Below, piece by piece: positions 1 through 5,220 of a stretch of 5,220 nt of DNA. The notes beneath the pieces are model-generated. The model saw nothing but the letters and a program-made list of their open reading frames with translations. It had not been told where the DNA came from and did no database searches. Numbering within the stretch: position 1 is the stretch's first letter; every line of letters begins with the position of its first letter. The DNA is taken from contig JACQMB010000152.1 in NCBI GenBank assembly GCA_016203765.1, positions 1-5,220 of the forward strand, in the 5' to 3' direction. The stretch comes from Deltaproteobacteria bacterium. GTDB taxonomy: Bacteria; UBA10199; SPLOWO2-01-44-7. A program made the position numbers and the translations under genes.

Positions 1-459
1 GCTTTGCATCAGGGCCTGCAGTTCAATCAAACGCAAATTGTTTTGATTCATGATCTCCATCAATTGAAATTGACTTAAATTCGTTCCCGGAACGGCTTGT
101 CCCGAACCGCTGACCAGTCCCTGTTGAGAAGGATAGTTGGGCCCCAAATTCGGCATCCCATACATCCCCCCACCTCCCCAGGAACCGGGTCCCATACCTT
201 GCGCCAAGCCCCAACTGGGGGCGGCCCCGCCGGCAAAAGAACCGGCCGCGCCCGGAAAAGAGGTAAAGGCGGCATTCAAAACGGTGGCCGCATTGACATT
301 GCCGGTCGATTGGCGTGTAAACTCGGTGGCAAAGGGGGTCAGGGCGGAAACGCCGCCAAGAAAATCGCCAAACTCCATGCCGCGGGCGTTAGAGCTCCTG
401 GGCGAGGGCTGATTGGCCCTGCTTTGAATTTCAATGGGATTGACCGGGTTCAACGTCAT
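1..459 (-). CDS. Gly/Ala/Pro-rich protein of unknown function, 3' end beyond window
   Basis: The frame opens with ATG at 459 and stays open for 153 codons to the left edge, so the C-terminus is missing. An AGAGGA ribosome-binding site lies at 471-476, 11 nt before the ATG. I do not recognise the family. Residues 1-64 are mixed and polar, with a short hydrophobic patch (FGDFLGGVSALTPF). Residues 65-118 are low complexity and rich in Gly, Ala, Ser, Pro and Met. From about residue 128 an amphipathic helix begins (FQLMEIMNQN, then LRLIELQALMQ) and runs off the edge. There is no signal peptide, no transmembrane segment and no Cys. It is the third gene after the FHA-PEGA protein, 59 bp behind the 87-residue gene, probably in the same operon. 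A disordered N-terminus plus helical C-terminus without a Sec signal would suit a non-Sec secreted or structural subunit, for example a type III needle, rod or early substrate. That is inference only. The gene call is fairly safe; the function is open. Confidence 0.72.
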   Translation of the reverse strand, partial: MTLNPVNPIEIQSRANQPSPRSSNARGMEFGDFLGGVSALTPFATEFTRQSTGNVNAATVLNAAFTSFPGAAGSFAGGAAPSWGLAQGMGPGSWGGGGMYGMPNLGPNYPSQQGLVSGSGQAVPGTNLSQFQLMEIMNQNNLRLIELQALMQS

Positions 460-518
460 CTTAAATCTCGTCCTCTATTATTGTTATCGGCTGGCCGTCC
501 CCCTCAAGTTGCGTGGGG

Positions 519-782
519 TTATTTTTTGGCCTGTTTTTTTATCTCCTCCTGCAACCGATACTTGATCTGGAGCAATTCTTTCAATAATTCCGAGCACTTC
601 TCAAGGGCCTGCATCGCCTGCTTGGCCTCTTTTCCCTTGCCCAGGCCCCTTTTTTCCTTGGAAATTTTCTCCAAATCGGCATAGGCCTTCTGGAAGGAGC
701 GGTTGATCTCGTCGAAGTCCTCGGAATCAATCAGTTTTTCCACGTGAGGATAACCCAGCGACGGTTTCGGAGCATCTGCCAT
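519..782 (-). CDS. Small charged helical-hairpin protein (87 aa), unknown function
   Basis: A complete 87-residue frame from ATG at 782 to TAA at 519-521. No clear Shine-Dalgarno precedes the ATG; the gene begins 28 bp after the stop of the FHA-PEGA gene, so it is probably translated from the same mRNA. After a Pro-containing N-terminus (residues 1-13), two helices rich in Lys, Glu and Leu are expected, at about 22-45 and 51-86, joined by a Gly-rich turn (RGLGKGK). The second helix shows heptad-like Leu spacing (LLKELLQIKYRL) and the tail is Lys-rich. There is no signal peptide, and one Cys (residue 63). Size and hairpin fold resemble small cytoplasmic co-chaperones of secretion subunits (the YscE/CdsE kind) and other coiled-coil adaptors. 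No family signature is visible, so the role is inferred from size, fold and neighbours only. Confidence 0.75.
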   Translation of the reverse strand: MADAPKPSLGYPHVEKLIDSEDFDEINRSFQKAYADLEKISKEKRGLGKGKEAKQAMQALEKCSELLKELLQIKYRLQEEIKKQAKK

Positions 783-810
783 AAGCTACTGAAAAGATTA
801 GCAGAATTAT

Positions 811-2883
811 CTATTCGGGTAAAGACTTCAATTTGGCCAACACCGGATTGAACTCGTTGACCGAGAGGTTGATGTTGAGGTCTAGGGGTTGGAAGCCGGT
901 TTTCATCAGGCGGATCTTGTAACTACCCAAGCCCATTTCATGGAGCAAGACCGGTGTGGCCTGCGCCAGTTTTTTGTCGTTCAAATAAACCTCCGCCCCC
1001 GGCGGATCGGACTGAATATAGACCACCGAGCGGAGCGGCGAAATTTCGCGCAACAGATTATGTCCTTCTTTCAGCGCTTCTTCTTCCTGGGCGTTGAGCA
1101 GGACGTCAACCAGCGGAACCAGGGCCTGGGCCGTTCGTCCCTGCGCCGCAAAAACCCTGGCCAGACCGAGCTGACCCCAATATTTATATCTTTCATCTTG
1201 TTTGGCCTGTTCAAAATAGCCGGCCGCCTTGACCGCCTCTCCCAGGCCCAAATAGACATTCCCCAAAAGGAATCGGGCCTCGGCGGTCTCCCCCGCGGTC
1301 GGTACCAAATTAAAAACCTGCGACAGGGTCTGCAGGGCGGAGTCATAGGCCTTTTGGCGCATGAACGATTTGGCCAGATTCAGTTTTTCGCCCGCCAACG
1401 AGGTGCGCAGTGTAATTTCCGTTTTGAACGGCGTGTTGATGTCGGCCTCGATTTCCTGTGTTTCCTCAAAATAACCTTCTTTCCGAAGCGTCAGTCTGTG
1501 TTTCCCCACCGGCAGATCGCCGCGAAAGGGAGTGGTCCCCACTTTTCTCCCGTCAATAAAGACGTCGGCGCCGGCTGGCTCCGAGCGGACCACGGCCGGA
1601 AATTGATTCAAGCCGGTATCGGTGACATCCACCACAAAAACCGGCTGATCCTCCCTAAGATAAAACTCCCGCCGGTAGACAATATCCTCGATCAGATTGG
1701 AGGGATCGCCCACTTGTTTGAGGCGGCGGAGTTCCAAAATGTAGCGGCCGAAGGGGGCATAGATCGGTTTATTCAGAACGATGTTTTGCAGTTTGACGGG
1801 GCGAGCCAGAAATTTATTGTAGTCGAAATAGGCCTCCAGGTAAATCGAGGCGTCGCGCGGCACGTCGGCAATCTTGATGATGCCGGCCGGCGCGCGAAAC
1901 AAGATCGGGAGCATCGACTGGTCCGGCTTGGCGGAAAAAGAAACCCGGTCGGTATATTGCTCTTGAATTTCGGACATCGAAAAGCGGGCCTCGATCTCGT
2001 ACTCTTTTCCGGGGACCAAATCGACATTTACCTTGAAGGGAGTCTGTCCGATTTTTTTGGTTTCAAAATAGACATCGGCCCGAAAAGGATTGGCCACACA
2101 ATCGAGAAAAACAGGAATTGTTTTCGGCTGCTGCGGTTCCGGCGGGCCCAGGGGAATGGCGTGCAGTTCCTGCCGGGGGCGGGCCGGTTCCGTTTTTTTC
2201 ACCTCTTGGCCGGGGGCCAGGACAAACTGCCAATAAAAATAGAGTCCCGCAACCAGGAGGAGGGCAAAGGCCGTACCCCCCAAGACCCACAACCGGGGTT
2301 TGGGAATTCTTTTGGCTCCCTCCTCTTCCAGCGGAGAATGGGGGGCGGTAATCATCTTGCCGGCTTCGTCTTCGGCCCCTTTCCCGGAATGTTGCGGGGC
2401 AAGACCCAGCTGGGCGGTGTCGTCCCCAGCCTCGCCCGGCTCGGCAACCAACACGGTTCCTAGGTCCCCCAGCTCTTCGGGGATATCCATCTCCTCTTTC
2501 GGATCCATTTCCTGCGTGATGAGGCGAAGGGTATAGATTCCAAAGCGAAGGAGATCTTTGTGGCCTAAGACGACCGGTTCCGCGATCAGCGCGCCGTTGA
2601 CCCCGGTTCCGTTTTTGCTCTTCAAATCCTCAACCACCCAGCCTTGATCGCCCAAGTGGAGTTTGGAATGCTTCCGGGAAATAGACTGGTCATCCAGGAC
2701 AATATGACATTCTTCCAGACGACCGATAAAATTCTCCCCCTCTTGAAGCGGAAATCGTGCCCCCTTGTGGGGACCGTCCACAATCACCAGATAGGGGGGG
2801 TTTAGGCGCCGTTCCCCCTCCCCAAAAACCTGGGTTTTGTCTTCCAGGCCCGGGGCCTCCGGTTTTTTCTCCTCCTCGGCCAT
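811..2883 (-). CDS. FHA domain / single TM / PEGA-TPR envelope protein (690 aa)
   Basis: Bitopic inner-membrane protein. Residues 31-122 form an FHA phosphothreonine-binding domain with the usual signature in place: GR at 54-55, SISRKH at 67-72 and NG at 91-92. An acidic linker (about 125-190) leads to a basic stop (KRIPKPR) and one transmembrane helix (198-221), giving FHA in the cytoplasm and the rest in the periplasm. The periplasmic part has a PEGA-like module at 257-300 (IGQTPF), a possible divergent one at 336-386, a canonical PEGA at 429-476 (SEPAGADVFIDG, VGTTPF), a TPR-like helical region at about 494-610, and a final PEGA at 619-668 (SDPPGAEVYLND). PEGA modules are typical of envelope-associated proteins. 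The start at ATG 2883 is preferred; TTG at 2922 would add 13 residues but has no ribosome-binding site and overlaps probable promoter sequence. It is the first gene of the minus-strand block. The layout recalls SctD/CdsD-type ring proteins, but PEGA replaces their usual periplasmic ring-building domains, so I do not assign it to that family. Confidence 0.92.
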   Translation of the reverse strand: MAEEEKKPEAPGLEDKTQVFGEGERRLNPPYLVIVDGPHKGARFPLQEGENFIGRLEECHIVLDDQSISRKHSKLHLGDQGWVVEDLKSKNGTGVNGALIAEPVVLGHKDLLRFGIYTLRLITQEMDPKEEMDIPEELGDLGTVLVAEPGEAGDDTAQLGLAPQHSGKGAEDEAGKMITAPHSPLEEEGAKRIPKPRLWVLGGTAFALLLVAGLYFYWQFVLAPGQEVKKTEPARPRQELHAIPLGPPEPQQPKTIPVFLDCVANPFRADVYFETKKIGQTPFKVNVDLVPGKEYEIEARFSMSEIQEQYTDRVSFSAKPDQSMLPILFRAPAGIIKIADVPRDASIYLEAYFDYNKFLARPVKLQNIVLNKPIYAPFGRYILELRRLKQVGDPSNLIEDIVYRREFYLREDQPVFVVDVTDTGLNQFPAVVRSEPAGADVFIDGRKVGTTPFRGDLPVGKHRLTLRKEGYFEETQEIEADINTPFKTEITLRTSLAGEKLNLAKSFMRQKAYDSALQTLSQVFNLVPTAGETAEARFLLGNVYLGLGEAVKAAGYFEQAKQDERYKYWGQLGLARVFAAQGRTAQALVPLVDVLLNAQEEEALKEGHNLLREISPLRSVVYIQSDPPGAEVYLNDKKLAQATPVLLHEMGLGSYKIRLMKTGFQPLDLNINLSVNEFNPVLAKLKSLPE

Positions 2884-2974
2884 AGTTTTGATTTTACTAT
2901 CATATTTTATAAGTCCAAACAAATTCTAAAAAACGGTTTACACACGACTGCCGATTATGATAGGAATATGCTCG
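2884..2974. promoter_or_regulatory. Divergent intergenic spacer, probable promoters for both blocks
   Basis: This 91-bp AT-rich spacer separates the two divergent gene blocks. On the minus strand, TATAAA (2906-2911) and TATGAT (2899-2904) are plausible -10 elements for the FHA gene and would give a very short 5' leader before ATG 2883. I see no good -35 at standard spacing. On the plus strand TTTACA (2937-2942) matches the -35 consensus at 5 of 6 positions, but no -10 follows at 16-18 bp. That promoters are present is inferred from the divergent layout; the individual elements are weak guesses. Confidence 0.4.
2962..2965 (+). promoter_or_regulatory. Ribosome-binding site deciding the start of the TSP3 lipoprotein
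   Basis: AGGA lies 9 nt before ATG 2975. The in-frame upstream ATG at 2957 has no ribosome-binding site and would put six extra residues (MIGICS) ahead of a signal peptide that is already complete. This supports 2975 as the true start. Confidence 0.55.
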
Positions 2975-3772
2975 ATGAGTGAACGGAGTAAATTTCTGTT
3001 GGTTATCCTGGCGGCAATCCTGTTGGCCGGACTCCCGTTTTACGGATGTAGCGGCGGGGGCGGGAACAGTAATACCAATCAAAATAACGATGACAACGTT
3101 GATACCAATGTGGCGGCCGACGAGGACGGGGACGGCGTCGCGGACGATGACGACAACTGCTCGCGGGAGGCCAATGCGGACCAGGCGGATACCGATGGTG
3201 ATGGCGCTGGAAATGTCTGCGATATCGACGACGACGAGGACGGGGTGGACGATGCCTCCGACAATTGCCCGTTAACCGCCAACGCCGACCAAGTAGATAC
3301 CGACGGCGATGAGACCGGCGATGCTTGTGAGGAGGACGATGATGCGGATGGGATCGCCGATGCCGGTGATAATTGTCCGACAACCGCAAGTGTGGATCTG
3401 ACCGACACCGATGGGGACGGCGAGGGGGATGTTTGCGATACGGATGACGATGGAGACGGAATCAACGACGATGTTCCGGACAACTGCCCGTTGACGGCAA
3501 ATGCCGACCAGGCCGATACCGACGGAGAGGCCGGGGATGGTGTGGGTGATCTCTGCGACAATTGTCCGGATATTGACAACGCCGACCAGGCCGACAGCGA
3601 TACCGACGGTACGGGTGATGTTTGCGATCCCGATGGTGATAACGACGGGGATGGCATACTTAACGACCCGGACAACTGCCCTGATGAAGACAATTTCGAC
3701 CAGCTAGATGCCGACTGCGACGGACGTGGCGACGCCTGCGACTTTTCTCCAGGAACCCTGCCCGGATGTTAA
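2975..3772 (+). CDS. Thrombospondin type 3 repeat lipoprotein (265 aa), probable Ca2+-binding
   Basis: A short charged n-region (MSERSK) and a hydrophobic stretch (FLLVILAAILLAGL) end in a lipobox-like FYGC, with Cys25 as the likely lipidated residue. Phe at -3 is unusual but tolerated in some Gram-negative groups. A flexible GGGG/NSNTNQNN tether follows. Residues about 50-256 are almost wholly thrombospondin type 3 repeats: six DNC units (Cys 62, 98, 134, 171, 197, 235), each closed by a GDxC-type unit (Cys 82, 118, 153, 194, 217, 255), with DTDGDGxGD and DDDxDG loops between. Family knowledge: such Asp-rich loops bind calcium and the paired Cys form disulfides, giving rigid surface or periplasmic stalks. 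The tail holds two further Cys (248, 265) that could make a capping disulfide. No catalytic domain is present; a structural or adhesive role at the outer membrane is inferred. The gene stands alone after the divergent promoter region. Confidence 0.92.
   Translation: MSERSKFLLVILAAILLAGLPFYGCSGGGGNSNTNQNNDDNVDTNVAADEDGDGVADDDDNCSREANADQADTDGDGAGNVCDIDDDEDGVDDASDNCPLTANADQVDTDGDETGDACEEDDDADGIADAGDNCPTTASVDLTDTDGDGEGDVCDTDDDGDGINDDVPDNCPLTANADQADTDGEAGDGVGDLCDNCPDIDNADQADSDTDGTGDVCDPDGDNDGDGILNDPDNCPDEDNFDQLDADCDGRGDACDFSPGTLPGC
3122..3742 (+). repeat. Six degenerate tandem repeats coding thrombospondin type 3 units
   Basis: The repeats are about 105-110 bp each, with a shorter fifth unit. Conservation is visible at DNA level: the stretch beginning at 3260 and the one beginning at 3479, 219 bp apart (two units), differ at only a minority of positions over about 50 bp and share blocks such as GCCGACCA and GATACCGACGG. 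This suggests growth by unit duplication. Units 4 and 5 abut directly (GDLCDNC) without the DDDxDG linker loop seen elsewhere. Confidence 0.85.
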
Positions 3773-3820
3773 TCGGGGAACACGTACCTAATTAATTCAC
3801 CATCACCAACAGCTGAGCGA

Positions 3821-3837
3821 GCCCTTGCCAGCAGGGC
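3821..3837 (+). terminator. Weak hairpin downstream of the TSP3 gene
   Basis: GCCCT (3821-3825) pairs with AGGGC (3833-3837) around a 7-nt loop, 49 bp after the TSP3 stop codon. No T-run follows (AACAATTT only), so a Rho-independent terminator is doubtful. It may instead be a leader structure of the next gene or mean nothing. The rest of the 3773-3859 spacer shows only an AT-rich patch (TAATTAATTC) and no clear promoter. Confidence 0.2.
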
Positions 3838-3859
3838 AACAATTTGAGATATTTTGGGG

Positions 3860-4906
3860 GTGAAGCTCAAGAAAACTAGCTGGATTGCTTCGCCCCGCCA
3901 GATGGCGGGGCTCGCAATGACACCTCTAACGCTCCTTGCAGTGACAATCCTTGGTCCCGCCCACGCCGGGGAGTGTGTCCCCTTTCCGACCCTGTTTGCC
4001 AAGCTGGCGGCGGAGCAAGTCCCTGCGGAGGCCGTTCTTATCGAAATCCGGCCGTTTAAAAACGACACCGGCCAAAAAGGGGATGAGTGGCTGGTTCAAG
4101 GCATCCCGCATCTTCTCAAACGTTATTTATCCTCCGGCTCCGGCCTGGCCGCCCTCACCCAGCCCACGGAAAAGGCCCAATACAAGATTGAGGGGATGTT
4201 TCAGCATACGCAGAAGTGGCTGCGCACGTTTGTTCAGTTCAAGGATTCGAAAGGGAAAATGATCGCCCAGTTTCCGGTGGAAACCCCCTACCCCTTGCAC
4301 AAGCAATTTTTCAGCGGCCCAAAAGACGCCGCCCTCCAAATCAGCAAAAAACTGGAAAGGGAGCTCGACCACGCCGCACTCCAAGCAATCGAAAATGAAA
4401 CGAGCAGCGTGGCCGCGTTTCAAAATCTCATCAAAGGCCGCGCGGCACTGGAGACTTACGAACCGAATCAAATCGAGGTGGCCCTGATCTGGTTTCAGGA
4501 GTCGCGCCGCGAGGATCACAAATTCGCGTCGGCCTATGACGGCCTCCTGGATGCCTATTCGTTTCTGATTTTGAATCACAAACAAAAGGGGGAGGCCTAC
4601 CAGCCATATATTGAAGCCATTCAAAACACGATCAAAGAGCGAAACAAACGGACCGGCCAGACCATCGATGCGGCCGAATACCCCATTTTGAAAGCCCATG
4701 TTCATTTCGTCAGTGGCCAAAGGGCGTTGGCTAAAAATATGCCGGCCGCGGCGGCCAAGGAGTTTCAAGCGGCCCTGGAGGCTCTCCCCATCGACGCCGC
4801 CACGGCCTATGCCTTGTCGGAGAGTTATGCTAAACTGGGGAATGCCAAAGAGGCGGAAAAATATCGAAAGCACGCGGAGGCGCTGAATCCATGTTTAAAA
4901 AAATAA
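3860..4906 (+). CDS. Exported TolB/FlgO-like domain protein with TPR-like repeats (348 aa)
   Basis: GTG 3860 gives a basic n-region (KLKK), a hydrophobic core (PLTLLAVTIL) and an AxA cleavage site (GPAHA before GEC), so the protein is periplasmic. TTG 3854 is a possible start two codons earlier; ATG 3902 and ATG 3917 are internal alternatives that lose the basic n-region. Residue numbers from GTG: about 55-175 resemble the TolB/FlgO-like N-terminal domain found before TPRs in many bacterial proteins (VLIEIRPFKNDTG, then DEWLVQGIPHLLKR, YKIEGMFQ, a strand-rich FVQFKDSKGK). About 184-348 are TPR-like helical pairs, the last two being AHVHFVSGQRALAKN and AYALSESYAKLGNAKEA. The mature protein has only two Cys, one at each end (39 and 345), which could form a disulfide. 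The leader region contains an interspersed palindrome (3881-3922). The stop overlaps the next gene by 16 nt. A scaffold or periplasmic assembly role is inferred; no catalytic motif is seen. Confidence 0.87.
   Translation: MKLKKTSWIASPRQMAGLAMTPLTLLAVTILGPAHAGECVPFPTLFAKLAAEQVPAEAVLIEIRPFKNDTGQKGDEWLVQGIPHLLKRYLSSGSGLAALTQPTEKAQYKIEGMFQHTQKWLRTFVQFKDSKGKMIAQFPVETPYPLHKQFFSGPKDAALQISKKLERELDHAALQAIENETSSVAAFQNLIKGRAALETYEPNQIEVALIWFQESRREDHKFASAYDGLLDAYSFLILNHKQKGEAYQPYIEAIQNTIKERNKRTGQTIDAAEYPILKAHVHFVSGQRALAKNMPAAAAKEFQAALEALPIDAATAYALSESYAKLGNAKEAEKYRKHAEALNPCLKK
3881..3922. repeat. Interspersed palindromic element within the signal-peptide coding region
   Basis: A perfect 8-bp inner stem, GCCCCGCC (3892-3899) with GGCGGGGC (3904-3911), closes a 4-nt loop. 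After a small internal loop (TTC against TC) the outer arms ATTGC (3884-3888) and GCAAT (3914-3918) also pair. The ends (GGATTGCTTCG and CTCGCAATGACA) match, from memory, a palindromic repeat class seen scattered through many bacterial genomes. It lies in frame in the TolB-like gene and encodes roughly WIASPRQMAGLAMT. A diverged copy of the right end, CTTGCAGTGACA, follows 24 bp later at 3935-3946 (10 of 12 bases the same). Confidence 0.7.
4876..4880 (+). promoter_or_regulatory. Ribosome-binding site of the TPR lipoprotein, inside the preceding gene
   Basis: GGAGG lies 10 nt before ATG 4891, within the last codons of the TolB-like gene. With the 16-nt gene overlap this suggests translational coupling. 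Confidence 0.75.
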
Positions 4907-5220
4907 TCGCCCTGCTGGTCATCGGCTTGTGCGCCAACGGCTGCGCCGGCAAAAAAAATATCCTCCCCTCCGAACAAGCGGTCTATCACAACAACCGCGG
5001 CATTTCCTATCTCAATGAACAAGACGTTGAAAAAGCGATCTTTGAATTCAAAACAGCCATCGAGCTGGCCCCCGATTACGCGGAGCCCTATAACAACCTG
5101 GGGGTCATCTATAAAATCAAAGGGGAATTCGACACCGCCGTTCATTATCTTCAGCAGGCGATCGCCAAAGACAAAAAATACGCCTCCCCCCACAACCACC
5201 TCGCCGCCGTTTATCTGGCC
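4891..5220 (+). CDS. TPR-repeat lipoprotein, 3' end beyond window
   Basis: 110 codons are present and the frame is open at the right edge. The N-terminus is a lipoprotein signal peptide: MFKK, a hydrophobic stretch (IIALLVIGLC) and a lipobox-like ANGC with Cys18 lipidated; Ala at -3 is acceptable. The mature part starts AGKKN; Ala follows Cys18, so there is no Asp at +2 to retain it in the inner membrane by the enterobacterial rule. Residues 30-62 form a first TPR (NNRGISYLNEQDVEKAI, AIELAPD) and 64-97 a second (PYNNLGVIYKIKGEFDTAV). A third begins at about 99 and is cut. The layout resembles PilF/PilW- or NlpI-type TPR lipoproteins that help assemble outer-membrane machines, but such TPRs are generic, so no symbol is given. 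It starts 16 nt inside the TolB-like gene with a strong ribosome-binding site, so the two products are probably made together and may interact. Confidence 0.9.
   Translation, partial: MFKKIIALLVIGLCANGCAGKKNILPSEQAVYHNNRGISYLNEQDVEKAIFEFKTAIELAPDYAEPYNNLGVIYKIKGEFDTAVHYLQQAIAKDKKYASPHNHLAAVYLA

Noticed and set aside
97..684. A 195-codon plus-strand open frame spanning the two small left-hand genes
   Set aside because: Arg/Gly-rich without motifs, and it crosses the intergenic gap. The minus-strand frames have sensible starts, a ribosome-binding site for one of them, and plausible helical composition.
889..2463. A 524-codon open frame on the plus strand opposite the FHA-PEGA gene
   Set aside because: The opposite strand encodes clear FHA, TM, PEGA and TPR-like motifs. 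The plus-strand product is rich in Arg, Gln, Phe and Ile with no recognisable domain; it is an antisense shadow.
811..2883. Firm assignment of the FHA-PEGA protein as SctD/YscD
   Set aside because: The topology is similar, but the periplasmic part is PEGA and TPR rather than the usual ring-building domains, and no other type III gene is visible in the window.
2884..2922. Extension of the FHA protein to a TTG start at 2922
   Set aside because: No ribosome-binding site precedes it, and the added codons are the AT-rich stretch that looks like promoter sequence; MAEEEKK from ATG 2883 is a more natural N-terminus.
2928..2940. Imperfect palindrome in the divergent spacer as an operator
   Set aside because: The symmetry is short and interrupted (AAACGGTTT core) in AT-rich DNA, too weak to call a binding site.
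3079..3693. A Ser/Pro-rich 204-codon open frame on the minus strand
   Set aside because: It is the mirror of the Asp-codon-rich repeats of the TSP3 gene; its periodic SxSxS composition follows directly from GAC/GAT codons read backwards.
3122..3742. CRISPR-like or noncoding tandem array
   Set aside because: The periodicity is that of protein repeats with codon-level divergence; there are no identical short repeats with unique spacers.
4127..4873. A 248-codon open frame on the minus strand
   Set aside because: Antisense to the TolB-like/TPR gene, which has a signal peptide, family-like motifs and a coupled downstream gene.

Overview
The window holds six genes in two divergent blocks: three read leftward on the minus strand (1-2883) and three read rightward on the plus strand (2975-5220). 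Both outermost genes run off the window. Coding density is high and base composition is moderately GC-rich. The envelope proteins (two lipoproteins, one Sec-exported protein and one single-pass inner-membrane protein) point to a Gram-negative bacterium. FHA-PEGA-TPR fusions, thrombospondin type 3 repeat lipoproteins and relaxed lipoboxes are familiar from the former Deltaproteobacteria (Myxococcota, Bdellovibrionota and related uncultured lineages). That placement is inference; no marker gene is present.

Minus-strand block, in order of transcription: (i) a 690-residue membrane protein with a cytoplasmic FHA domain, one transmembrane helix, and a periplasmic part with three clear PEGA-like modules plus a TPR-like helical segment; (ii) after 28 bp, an 87-residue, highly charged helical-hairpin protein; (iii) after 59 bp, a Gly/Ala/Pro-rich protein with a helical C-terminal part, cut by the left edge after 153 residues. 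They look like one operon. The FHA-TM-periplasmic layout and the two small downstream genes resemble the SctD end of some non-flagellar type III secretion loci, such as the chlamydial cdsD-cdsE-cdsF order. No diagnostic secretion gene (ATPase, export gate, secretin, SctJ) lies in the window, so this is only a hypothesis. It is the best candidate here for an uncharacterised envelope apparatus.

Plus-strand block: a 265-residue lipoprotein with six Asp-rich, Cys-containing thrombospondin type 3 repeats (probably calcium-binding); an 87-bp gap; an exported protein with a TolB/FlgO-like N-terminal domain followed by TPR-like helices; and, overlapping its end by 16 nt, a TPR lipoprotein cut by the right edge. 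The last two are very probably co-translated and may act together in the periplasm. The signal-peptide region of the TolB-like gene contains a palindromic sequence of the interspersed 'ATTGCTTCG...CTCGCAATGAC' type, apparently read in frame as part of the leader. This is the most unusual sequence-level observation.

The promoters of the two blocks must lie mainly in the AT-rich divergent spacer at 2884-2974. No RNA genes, insertion sequences or CRISPR arrays were seen.
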